Of a stretch of 63,373 nucleotides of DNA, positions 18,701-26,206 are shown piece by piece. The notes under the pieces were generated by a model. It made no database searches. It had not been told where the DNA came from and saw only the letters and a list, made by a program, of their open reading frames with translations. A program made the translations under genes and the position numbers. The DNA comes from Bacteroidaceae bacterium. Lineage in GTDB: Bacteria; Bacteroidota; Bacteroidia; Bacteroidales; Bacteroidaceae. Within the stretch, counting starts at the first letter, position 1. Each line of letters opens with the position of its first letter. The stretch spans positions 1 to 63,373 of the forward strand of contig JAILRU010000100.1 of assembly GCA_024697945.1 (NCBI GenBank), read 5' to 3'.

Positions 18701-18813
18701 GGAGCGATAGTATTCCTTGGCAGGGAGGATTACTATTCCTATTGCGGAAGGATTAGTAATCCTTCGCAGGAAGGAATAGTAATCCTTCGACGGTATGGAT
18801 AGGACGCTAATTC
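18701..18813. repeat. Tandem 22-23-bp imperfect palindromic repeat, array A
   Basis: Four to five units of 22-23 bp, each built on a core such as GGATTAGTAATCC. The array starts GGAGCGATAGTATTCCT and ends GGATAGGACGCTAA, the same ends as array B at 20.2 kb. Confidence 0.85.
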
Positions 18814-18814
18814 A

Positions 18815-19123
18815 TGAACATTTGACACCGCTTTCCCATAATTTTTTTTGCGATTTTAATGTCACAATGCCATACTTATTGATTTATAGAGCGTTGCGAT
18901 GTGACATTGTGACATTAATTTGCGAATTTGGCACAAAAAAGCATGAAAAAGCTATCCTTTTTCTCAAAAACACCATTGAGAAGCAGATTTTTCTACTGTG
19001 CGTAGAAAAACTTTTTCCACCGAAGAGAAAAAATAATTCCCGTGCGTAGTAATAATAAAAGTGCATGTTCTATCATGCAAAAGGTGCACGTTTGGCGAGA
19101 AGATACTGGCCTCAAATCCGGTA
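18815..19123 (-). other. Gene-free element, possible small RNA
   Basis: About 310 bp without a convincing gene. A 13-bp perfect inverted repeat (TAATGTCACAATG near 18860 with its complement near 18905-18920) surrounds a 33-bp spacer, the second arm being part of a tandem TGTGACAT. A 9-bp hairpin lies at 18988-19010. Read on the minus strand, a promoter-like box at 19124-19131 would start a transcript here with the same first bases as the leader RNA at 17.9-18.0 kb. Confidence 0.35.
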
Positions 19124-19154
19124 CAAAAATACAAACAAAAATCCGAACCGCAAA
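19124..19154 (-). promoter_or_regulatory. Promoter-like box behind the toxin gene
   Basis: On the minus strand TATTTTTG (19131-19124) has TTTG (19154-19151) 19 bp upstream. It overlaps the tail of the toxin terminator. Confidence 0.4.
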
Positions 19155-19164
19155 GCGATTCGGA
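19142..19164 (-). terminator. Terminator of the PIN toxin-antitoxin operon
   Basis: A 6-bp outer stem (19142-19147 with 19159-19164) and inner CGC/GCG pair; on the minus strand TTTTTGTTTG follows. Confidence 0.7.
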
Positions 19165-19202
19165 GAAATTCTTCAAGAAACATACTAAAAGGCTCTTGAC
19201 GA

Positions 19203-19595
19203 TTAGTATTCCTCTATCCTTATGACTCTCACTTTGGGGAAATCGATCTCGTTAAGGACTTTGAAATGCGAATCATTAGATACGATGTACTCCGCATTGC
19301 CACAGATGGCACAGTCAACAAACTTGTTATCATCAGGGTCTGCCTGTATTAACTGGAAGAAATAAGCGGGAGCTACCCTGATAGTTGTTTCGTTATTTAC
19401 AATGGCATTGACAACGACTTCTGCAAACCAAGGGTTCGTGTGTCTGCTAAGAATCTCTGTGTATTCTGCCAATATCTCCGTAGAGACACACCAAGCCACC
19501 TTGCCTTCAATAAAGTCTGTCCACACCTTATGGTAGGGACTCTCCCGCGATACACACATCAAAAGGCAGTTGGTGTCTAAAACAATCCTTCTCAT
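19203..19595 (-). CDS. PIN-domain toxin (VapC-like, COG1569 type)
   Basis: 130 residues. PIN-fold acidic residues are visible: D7 in VLDTN, E40/E44 in STEILAEY, D94 in PDDNKFVDC, and D108 in VSNDSH. PIN toxins are Mg-dependent RNases, often cleaving tRNA or rRNA. The gene overlaps the upstream small gene by 1 nt, the layout of a toxin-antitoxin pair with the antitoxin first. It is intact by length. A strong terminator follows 38 nt downstream. Confidence 0.85.
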   Translation of the reverse strand: MRRIVLDTNCLLMCVSRESPYHKVWTDFIEGKVAWCVSTEILAEYTEILSRHTNPWFAEVVVNAIVNNETTIRVAPAYFFQLIQADPDDNKFVDCAICGNAEYIVSNDSHFKVLNEIDFPKVRVIRIEEY

Positions 19596-19828
19596 CAGAC
19601 ATGAATATAGGGAGTACGCATGTGTTGCTTACCCCATTCCTCAATCTTTTCACTGCTTATGACCCCAGACTCCCACAAGCGGTCGGCTTCGGCATCCACT
19701 TCCTTGGAATAGAACTCAAACAAGGCTTTCTTTAGTTCCTTCAATGACTTTTCGGTGTTACACCTGTTCAGCATCTCCAATATGTGGAGTTGCCCGATAT
19801 TAAATGTTGTTGGTTGTGTCGCAATCAT
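19595..19828 (-). CDS. Antitoxin partner of the PIN toxin
   Basis: 77 residues, acidic to neutral and helical (LKELKKALFEFYSKEVDAEADRLW is split by no break), without an obvious DNA-binding motif in the first residues. Its place, size and 1-nt overlap with the PIN gene point to the antitoxin of this pair; similar small proteins precede COG1569 toxins in Bacteroidetes. The promoter is at 19883-19914. Both genes sit between two copies of a terminator-plus-promoter block. Confidence 0.7.
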   Translation of the reverse strand: MIATQPTTFNIGQLHILEMLNRCNTEKSLKELKKALFEFYSKEVDAEADRLWESGVISSEKIEEWGKQHMRTPYIHV

Positions 19829-19882
19829 GTCTTTTTATATACTATATGTTAAACACCATATCTTAAACTCCAAGAGCTTCTG

Positions 19883-19914
19883 CAAAAGTACAAACAAAAA
19901 TCCGAACTGCCAAG
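19883..19914 (-). promoter_or_regulatory. Promoter of the toxin-antitoxin pair
   Basis: Minus-strand TACTTTTG (19890-19883) with a TTG at about 19913-19911, 20 bp upstream. About 55 nt before the antitoxin start. Confidence 0.55.
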
Positions 19915-19923
19915 CAATTCGGA
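19901..19923 (-). terminator. Terminator-like hairpin upstream of the toxin-antitoxin pair
   Basis: Stem 19901-19906 with 19918-19923; on the minus strand TTTTTGTTTG follows. It is nearly the same sequence as the terminator at 19142-19164. Confidence 0.6.
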
Positions 19924-20060
19924 AGTTTTCTTTAGAAAACAGGCCAAATCACTTGTAATATCCAATCCTGATGTCGTGGCGGGGAGGGGCGTAGGAGTTC
20001 TAAGAGACGTGGAAGGACATCATGGATTCTACTAACATCGTCCTTCCGCTCTGAGGCAGA

Positions 20061-20128
20061 GCATTTGTTCCTGTGATTTTGTTCCTCCCCCCTTATATAT
20101 AGGGGAGGAACGAAGGAACAGGAAATGC
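20061..20128. repeat. Three-tier hairpin H3 with an 11-nt ATATATA loop
   Basis: A 10-bp stem (20081-20090 with 20102-20111) closes the loop CCTTATATATA. Two more 6-bp helices extend it (20067-20072 with 20114-20119; 20061-20066 with 20123-20128). Stem sequence is unrelated to H1 and H2; loop length and base type are the same. Confidence 0.75.
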
Positions 20129-20198
20129 ACAAAGAACGAACGAGGAACAGCCAGACAGCGACCTTCCCCATTGCCAATAGCGTGCCGTCCTTCCGGAT

Positions 20199-20335
20199 GG
20201 AGCGATAGTATTCCTATGCGGGAAGGAATAGTAATCCTTCGATGGAAGGATTAGTAATCCTATAGCGGAAGGAATAGTAATCCTCCGGCAGAAGGAATAG
20301 TAATCCTTCGACGGTAGGGATAGGACGCTAACGAC
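20199..20335. repeat. Tandem 22-24-bp imperfect palindromic repeat, array B
   Basis: Five to six units of the same type as array A, with the same first and last units. The 80 bp upstream (from 20119) also match the DNA upstream of array A, so whole blocks are duplicated. Confidence 0.85.
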
Positions 20336-20355
20336 GAAGCGACCTTTGCTATCCC

Positions 20356-21159
20356 TTAACGCTCTACTTCGGTGAACTCGGGCTTGGCGCCTTCTTCGTT
20401 ACCTACGGTTACATAGACTGTGGATGTGGTCTCTTCGCCACCAAAGCCGCGGCCTTTGACGGTGAACTTGTAGTCGGTGCTCTCGTCGGTCTGACGCTTG
20501 CCTACGGTTTGTGGTGTGCCGAGTGTGAACTGATAACCGGAGCAAGCTGCATCGAAGACGAGGCTGTCTTCTGCCGTTACGGGCTGCTGTTCGCTGTAGT
20601 CGGGTAGGGGAGCAAAGGTTCCCTCCTTGAAGCCGTTCTCTACCAGGAAGCGTTCCAGTTCCTTTGGTGCTGCTTCGATTCTTGCTTGACGCACGCCATA
20701 GCCCTGGCGGATGTCGGCCTGGGGCAGCGCCTCCTTGAGGGCATCGGTGGAAGTGTTCAGACCGCCGCTGCCGAAGGTGCAGAAGGGTACGATGGTCTTG
20801 CCTGCGAAATCATGTTCCGTCAGGAGTGTAGCGATGGGCAGTGCGTAGGTGCCGAACCAGATGGGATAGCCGATGAAGATGGTATCGTAGTCAGCAAGGT
20901 TCACCTGGAGGGGTTTGATTTCGGGCAATTCGCCGCTTTCTCTTTCCTTCCCGCTGCGCTCGATGGTAGCTTGGAAGTCACCGTCGTAGGGAACGACTGC
21001 CTCGATGCGTTCAATGTCGGCTCCGAGCTGTTTCTGCAACTCCTCAGCCAAGGCTTGTGTTGTTCCTGTTTGTGAATAATACAGCACCAGCGTCTTTTGC
21101 TTGGTGCAACCTGTCATGATGGCTGCCATCATGGCGAGGGAAAATAACGTTGCTTTCAT
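20356..21159 (-). CDS. Lipoprotein flavodoxin
   Basis: 267 residues. The N-terminus (hydrophobic core then MTGC, Cys18) is a lipoprotein signal, so the protein should be anchored in a membrane outside the cytoplasm. Residues about 23-165 are a flavodoxin fold: YYSQTGTTQALA is the FMN phosphate loop, and IGYPIWFGTYALP and FCTFGSGG are the other flavin-contact loops. The last 100 residues are an extra domain of unknown fold (from about 185 on). Flavodoxins normally carry electrons in the cytoplasm; an exported lipid-linked form suggests an envelope redox or flavin-dependent role. It is last in a minus-strand run with mltF. Confidence 0.85.
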   Translation of the reverse strand: MKATLFSLAMMAAIMTGCTKQKTLVLYYSQTGTTQALAEELQKQLGADIERIEAVVPYDGDFQATIERSGKERESGELPEIKPLQVNLADYDTIFIGYPIWFGTYALPIATLLTEHDFAGKTIVPFCTFGSGGLNTSTDALKEALPQADIRQGYGVRQARIEAAPKELERFLVENGFKEGTFAPLPDYSEQQPVTAEDSLVFDAACSGYQFTLGTPQTVGKRQTDESTDYKFTVKGRGFGGEETTSTVYVTVGNEEGAKPEFTEVER

Positions 21160-21208
21160 AATTCTATTTTATAATGTTAGTCGTATAGTCGTTTGGTTGT
21201 TTAGTCGT

Positions 21209-22369
21209 TTAGTGGTTTACAGAGTCCACTCCTGCCTGGGAGGGAAGTCGCACTGGGCTTTGGTATTCGCCGTCTTTCAGGCTTTTCTTTGCAGGTGCGG
21301 GGGTGCTGCCATTGATGTGGGCCCTGGCTTTGCCGCGATACTGCTGCCAGCGCTCCATGATGAGACGGACGTATGCTTCTGTCTCGCTGCCGCGCATGTA
21401 TCCGTGACGGACATCGGGGTCGCGGTAGTATTGGGGCTGTGCCAGGAGCAGAATGTAGGGGGCTACCTCGTCCCAATGCTGATGGTCGCGGCCTGCCTTA
21501 CGAGCCAGCATCTGTGCATCCTGCACGTGCCCGACGCCGCCGTTATAGGCTGCGAGGGTGAAGCGGATGCGCTCTTCGGTGTCCTTGATGTCGGCAAAAG
21601 ATTGGGTTATCTTCCTGATATAACGTGCTGCAGCTGAGATGTTCTGCTCAGGGTCGAAACGCTTGTCCTTCGGAACGTCCATGACATCGGCTGTGGCGGG
21701 CATCAACTGCATAAGTCCCTGGGCTCCCATCGACGAGACGGCCTGTGGGTCGAAACCTGATTCCTGATAGCATTGTGCTGCGAGCAGGCGCCAGTCCCAG
21801 CCTGACGTGCTGCTGTAACGGCGGAAGAGGTCGTCGTAGGCTGAGATGATGCCGTGGGCTGCATCCCGCATGACGGGACGCATGTGGCGATGAACGACGT
21901 AGGTCGTGCGTTGTGCGATGGCTGCTTTCTGCTGCTCGACACGCTCTGGGCTCCACCATTCTGTGATGGCTTCGCCTAATAGGGATTCGTCGTCTCGCAC
22001 CTTCCAAGTCGGCATTTCGAGGGCTATGAAGTCTATCTCGCCTTGCTCGAGTTTCTTCAAAAGGGTTGCTGTGTCTGGGGAAATCTCCATTTGGAGTGTG
22101 ACGCCGATGCTCTGTGCAAACGTCTCGGCAAGCTCGAACTGAAGGCCTGTTTCCTTGCCGTGGTATTCATAGTAGGTGTCCGGTCCGCTCAAGGTGCCTG
22201 CAATAATCGTGCCGCTGGCTTGTATCTCGTGCAGGTCGTAATACTGAACGGTATCTGCAACCTCTCCAAAGAGCGAGCCCCCTTTGTGAGGAGAATCCTG
22301 CCTGCCGGTACAAGCGGCTGCAAGAAAAATTGAGAAGGTGAAAAGTTGAAAAGTTGAAAACTGTTTCAG
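21209..22369 (-). CDS. mltF: MltF-like membrane-bound lytic transglycosylase, lipoprotein
   Basis: Cleaves the MurNAc-GlcNAc bond of peptidoglycan. The C-terminal SLT domain shows AAQCYQESGFDP (catalytic Glu), GAQGLMQLMP and AAYNGG; the N-terminal half is a solute-binding-protein-like domain (SBP_bac_3), as in MltF. The first in-frame ATG-like start used by simple callers is a TTG at 22192, but the frame stays open upstream and encodes a clear lipoprotein signal (FSIFLAAAC). There is no ATG before the in-frame stop; CTG at 22369 is the best candidate start. The signal peptide is encoded by the TTTTCAACTTTTCAAC repeat. It lies between udk and the flavodoxin. Confidence 0.82.
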   Translation of the reverse strand: MKQFSTFQLFTFSIFLAAACTGRQDSPHKGGSLFGEVADTVQYYDLHEIQASGTIIAGTLSGPDTYYEYHGKETGLQFELAETFAQSIGVTLQMEISPDTATLLKKLEQGEIDFIALEMPTWKVRDDESLLGEAITEWWSPERVEQQKAAIAQRTTYVVHRHMRPVMRDAAHGIISAYDDLFRRYSSTSGWDWRLLAAQCYQESGFDPQAVSSMGAQGLMQLMPATADVMDVPKDKRFDPEQNISAAARYIRKITQSFADIKDTEERIRFTLAAYNGGVGHVQDAQMLARKAGRDHQHWDEVAPYILLLAQPQYYRDPDVRHGYMRGSETEAYVRLIMERWQQYRGKARAHINGSTPAPAKKSLKDGEYQSPVRLPSQAGVDSVNH

Positions 22370-22414
22370 GGTGTAACCTAATTATGAATTGTGAATTGAG
22401 AATTATGAATTATA

Positions 22415-23026
22415 TCATGGTTTTATCCGATGTATAATATATGTACGCATGATCTCGATGGCTCGCTCGTTGGCTCCGCCCTGCGGGATGATGAGGTCGG
22501 CATAACGCTTGGTGGGTTCTATGAACTCTTCGTGCATCGGCTTGAGGACGTCGAGATAGCGGTCGAGTACCATTTGGGTAGTACGGCCTCGCTCTACGGT
22601 GTCGCGCTGTATGACGCGGATGAGACGTTCGTCGGGGTCGGCATCTACGAATATCTTCAGGTCCATGAGGTCGCGCAACTGCTTCTTCCACAGCGCCATA
22701 ATACCCTCGATAATGATGACCTCGCAGGGCTCCACGTGGACGGTCTCGGGCAGACGGTTGCTGATGATGTAGCTGTAGGTGGGCTGTTCTATGCTCTTGC
22801 CTTGACGCAAAGCCTGTATCTGCTGGGTGAGCAGCTTCCAGTCGAAGGCATCTGGATGGTCGAAGTTGATGCGTTTGCGCTCTTCGGGCGTAAGGTGTGT
22901 GGTGTCGTTGTAGTAGGAGTCCTGCGGAATGAGTGCCACATGGTCGATGGGCAGAGTTTCCAGAATCTTCTTTACGACGGTTGTCTTGCCGGAACCTGTT
23001 CCGCCGGCGATACCTATTATATACAT
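22415..23026 (-). CDS. udk: Uridine kinase
   Basis: Phosphorylates uridine and cytidine with ATP or GTP in pyrimidine salvage. 203 residues, the normal length. The P-loop is GIAGGTGSGKTT at residues 5-16; PQDSYY and NFDHPDAFDW are the substrate-loop signatures of the PRK/UK family. It is the middle member of the minus-strand run fucosidase-udk-mltF-flavodoxin. Confidence 0.95.
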   Translation of the reverse strand: MYIIGIAGGTGSGKTTVVKKILETLPIDHVALIPQDSYYNDTTHLTPEERKRINFDHPDAFDWKLLTQQIQALRQGKSIEQPTYSYIISNRLPETVHVEPCEVIIIEGIMALWKKQLRDLMDLKIFVDADPDERLIRVIQRDTVERGRTTQMVLDRYLDVLKPMHEEFIEPTKRYADLIIPQGGANERAIEIMRTYIIHRIKP

Positions 23027-23058
23027 GATGCTATTTACGATTTGACAATAAACAGTCT

Positions 23059-23096
23059 GTCATTTATCTTTTATCATTTAGACGCAAAGCGTCGCC
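23059..23096. repeat. GACGC-N3-GCGTC module with AAATGATAAA tail, non-coding copy
   Basis: It directly follows the fucosidase stop codon. The same module occurs in frame within three other genes (51701-51753, 53608-53657, 61913-61967). Confidence 0.7.
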
Positions 23097-24440
23097 TCAT
23101 TGTAGTGTTGCTGTCAGGATGCAGTCAACGGTGTTCGGACGCTTGGGTAGGAAGACGCGGTAGCCGTCAACTTCGCGTTGGAACTGCAGGGGCGTTCCGT
23201 CGCTTCGCAAAGTAATCTGCGAGATGAAATGCCCGGTTATCGGCAAGAGGAAGGAGAGTGGACCGCCATTGATGCGCTTCAGTCCCTCGTTGATGACCTT
23301 GCCGTCTTTCTCCTTGTTGAGGATGTGTATGTAGAGGGTCTTGCCCTTCTGAGTCGTGACGCCCCAATCCTGCGGAGGTACGCATCCGCCCCTTGTGCCA
23401 TAGATGGTGGAGCTGTTGGCTTCCATGAATTTCCCGATGTGCTTCAGCCTCTCGATGGCCTCGTCGGGCAGTTGTCCGTCGGGGCGTGGCCCAATGTTGA
23501 GCAGGAAGTTGGCGTTCATACCTGCTGCGGTTACGAGGCGACGGATGAGCTCATCGCCGCTCTTGTAGTTCTTGTCCGTAATGCTGTAGCCCCAGGTATT
23601 GTTCATCGTCATACAGGTCTCTAAAGGGAGTTGGGATATTTTCTCCTCGCCGCTGAAGCCAGCTGTATTCTGTCCAGGCAGGTCCTGCTCGAAGAGTTGG
23701 AAATCCTCTGCACCGATGGGTGCTCCATGATGGTTGTTGCCGATGAGACACTTTGGCTGTAGCTTCTTGATGAGAGCATATTGCTCGTCTAAACGCCAAT
23801 CGAAACCCTCCTCCTTGTGGTCCCACATGCCGTCGAACCAAATGGCACCAATAGGTCCGTAGTTCGTGAGAAGTTCTGTGAGCTGCAAGTTCATGAAGGC
23901 GTAGTAGCTGTCCCAGTTGGTGGTTGACTCATCGTGCGGGCAGTTGCGGCAGCTGCCCATCGGATAGTCGGTGCGGTGCCAGTCCATGTGGCTGTAGTAG
24001 AGGTGGAGCTTGAGCCCGTGTTCGCGGCAGGCATCGGCGAGCGACTTAAGGATGTCGCGTCCGTAGGGTGTGGCATCGACGATGTTATAGGGACTGGCCT
24101 TTGTCTCCCACATAGAGAAGCCGTCGTGGTGGCGGCTGGTAAAGGTGACATACTGTGCTCCGGCCTCCTGGAAGAGCTGTACCCATTCGCGGGCGCTGAA
24201 CCAGGCGGGGCAGAAACCGCCTGCCAGTTTGGCGTATTCGTCACGGTCGATGTGGCGGTTGTGCATCACCCATTCTCCGTCGGCCAACATGGAATAGATG
24301 CCCCAATGGAGGAAGATGCCGAACTTGCGGTCTTGAAACTCCTCGCGGATTTGGCGCGTCTCATCGCTGAGGACAAGCCCTTGTGCCGCAACAGTAAGTG
24401 CAAGCAATGATATGAGGAAGAAAAAGACGTAACGTTTCAT
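23097..24440 (-). CDS. GH29 alpha-L-fucosidase, exported
   Basis: Removes terminal alpha-linked fucose, acting outside the cytoplasm. The start at 24440 (MKRYVFFFL, signal peptide to about VAAQG) is preferred over an upstream ATG whose first 40 codons are read from a terminator-like repeat. 447 residues, the usual family length. GH29 signatures: KFGIFLHWGIYS, TSRHHDGFSMW and the nucleophile Asp in IWFDGMW near residue 201. Fucosidases act on mucin and host glycans or on plant xyloglucan; which cannot be told. It lies downstream of a nucleotidyltransferase, separated by a palindrome. Confidence 0.93.
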   Translation of the reverse strand: MKRYVFFFLISLLALTVAAQGLVLSDETRQIREEFQDRKFGIFLHWGIYSMLADGEWVMHNRHIDRDEYAKLAGGFCPAWFSAREWVQLFQEAGAQYVTFTSRHHDGFSMWETKASPYNIVDATPYGRDILKSLADACREHGLKLHLYYSHMDWHRTDYPMGSCRNCPHDESTTNWDSYYAFMNLQLTELLTNYGPIGAIWFDGMWDHKEEGFDWRLDEQYALIKKLQPKCLIGNNHHGAPIGAEDFQLFEQDLPGQNTAGFSGEEKISQLPLETCMTMNNTWGYSITDKNYKSGDELIRRLVTAAGMNANFLLNIGPRPDGQLPDEAIERLKHIGKFMEANSSTIYGTRGGCVPPQDWGVTTQKGKTLYIHILNKEKDGKVINEGLKRINGGPLSFLLPITGHFISQITLRSDGTPLQFQREVDGYRVFLPKRPNTVDCILTATLQ

Positions 24441-24460
24441 GAGCTGGTAGAATATAAAAG

Positions 24461-24488
24461 CCCCCTCTCCTCGGAGTCGGAGAGGGGG
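24461..24488. terminator. Strong palindrome, terminator-like, member of a dispersed family
   Basis: A perfect 10-bp stem CCCCCTCTCC (24461-24470) with 24479-24488. Related palindromes lie near 25444-25473 and in the last codons of hisD (33642-33674). Confidence 0.65.
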
Positions 24489-24504
24489 AATGAGGGTGAG
24501 GCTG

Positions 24505-25419
24505 TTAGAACATCTTGTCAGGATACTGGCCTGCCTTGTGGAGGGCAGCGAGCTTGGCAACTACCTCGGGACGATCCTCGGGATAGGTCACGCCGAACCA
24601 CTTGCTGGTGGTGTCGAGCACTTCGCAGGTTGCCTCGCCTGTCTTGATGAGGTAATCGACCATGAGAGGAATGAAGAACTCGCTCTTGAGATTGGCTTGG
24701 TTCTTCGGGTCGGAGAGGAACTTCTTGAAGTATTCCTCGCTATAAGCGAAGTAGTCGGGAGTGAAGCCCCAGAAGTTCATGCTGACGGGAGTCGTGTCGG
24801 GAATGCTTACCCATTGGTCGTTCTCGTCGAGGTACTGCACAACGCCGTTGCGACGCTCAATCTTCGTGCGCTCCACAACGCCTGTGAGCAGGTGTGTCTG
24901 CTCGTCGTTCTCGCAGATGCCGCGGCTTACGGTACCGCTCTCGCTCAGCGTGTTATCTACGCGGAAGCCCACCATGGCATACTTGCCCTTGCTGCCTTCG
25001 GGCAGTTCGCTCAGGAACTTTGCCATTACGCGGAAAGCGTCACGATCGTAGAAATCGTCGCAGTTGAGCACGGCAAACGGCTCCTTGATGACGTCCTTGC
25101 CCATGAGAACGGCGTGGTTCGTGCCCCAAGGTTTCTGACGGCCTTCGGGAACAGTGAAGCCTTCGGGCAGGGCGTCAAGGCTCTGGAAGCAGAGCTCGCA
25201 GGGAACGTGACCCTCGTACTTGGCGAGAATCTGAGTGCGGAACTGCTCCTCGAAGTCGCGACGGATGACCCATACAATCTTGCCGAAGCCGGCCTGTATG
25301 GCATCATAGATGCTGTAGTCCATAATGCTCTGTCCCTGAGGACCGAGTGTGTCGAGCTGCTTCAAGCCACCATAGCGGCTTCCCATACCTGCAGCCAAAA
25401 GGAATAATGTCGGTTTCAT
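24505..25419 (-). CDS. Sugar nucleotidyltransferase-family protein
   Basis: 304 residues with the nucleotidyltransferase fold: LLAAGMGSRYGGLKQ is the NTP-binding loop (GxGxR...K) and VLNCDDFYD the metal-binding Asp pair. Such proteins couple NTP to a sugar phosphate to give NDP-sugars; in Bacteroidetes close relatives are annotated only as nucleotidyltransferase or as glucose-1-phosphate thymidylyl/uridylyltransferase-like. The substrate cannot be set. The neighbour fucosidase may be incidental. Confidence 0.85.
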   Translation of the reverse strand: MKPTLFLLAAGMGSRYGGLKQLDTLGPQGQSIMDYSIYDAIQAGFGKIVWVIRRDFEEQFRTQILAKYEGHVPCELCFQSLDALPEGFTVPEGRQKPWGTNHAVLMGKDVIKEPFAVLNCDDFYDRDAFRVMAKFLSELPEGSKGKYAMVGFRVDNTLSESGTVSRGICENDEQTHLLTGVVERTKIERRNGVVQYLDENDQWVSIPDTTPVSMNFWGFTPDYFAYSEEYFKKFLSDPKNQANLKSEFFIPLMVDYLIKTGEATCEVLDTTSKWFGVTYPEDRPEVVAKLAALHKAGQYPDKMF

Positions 25420-25576
25420 CTTATTATTTACTATTTAATCATTTACCATTTACAATTTATTTCCCCTCTCCTCGGAGCGACTGGGGTCTTCAGAGCAGCG
25501 ATTAGATGTCGCTGCGGCCCCACAAAGGGGAGCGAATTCCCATTCGCGACGGGGTTCGGGTCAGGTGTGAGGCTTT
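25420..25576. repeat. Intergenic block of dispersed repeats
   Basis: 157 bp with CCCCTCTCCTCGGAG, a palindromic GCAGCGATTAGATGTCGCTG, and GGAGCGAATTCCCATTCGC. It resembles the repeats at 24.46 and 33.65 kb. No gene is seen. Confidence 0.5.
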
Positions 25577-26032
<456 letters not shown>

Positions 26033-26206
26033 TTAGTTCATAGTCCATAGTCCATAGTTCATAGTTGAGACCTTGCTTCGGCCGGGCTTTGCAACCTTAT
26101 TATATAATATGCTATTTTAGGCTTTGCTTGCCTCGTTATGAATATCAACTACGTCTTATGAGAAATTAATAAATTATTAGGTTTAACTTTTTAATGTTTT
26201 AACTTT

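Noticed and set aside
18547..18756. A 69-codon frame in the repeat region
   Set aside because: It runs through hairpin H2 and the start of array A, so its sequence is dictated by repeats; no family match.
19131..19940. Integron attC sites around the toxin-antitoxin pair
   Set aside because: The palindromes lack the GTTRRRY/RYYYAAC core and behave as terminators with T runs; no integrase is in the window.
18701..20335. CRISPR array
   Set aside because: Units are contiguous palindromes of 22-24 bp without unique spacers, and no cas genes are near.
24441..24560. Extended N-terminus of the fucosidase
   Set aside because: The extra 40 codons are read from a palindromic terminator repeat; the ATG at 24440 begins a signal peptide.
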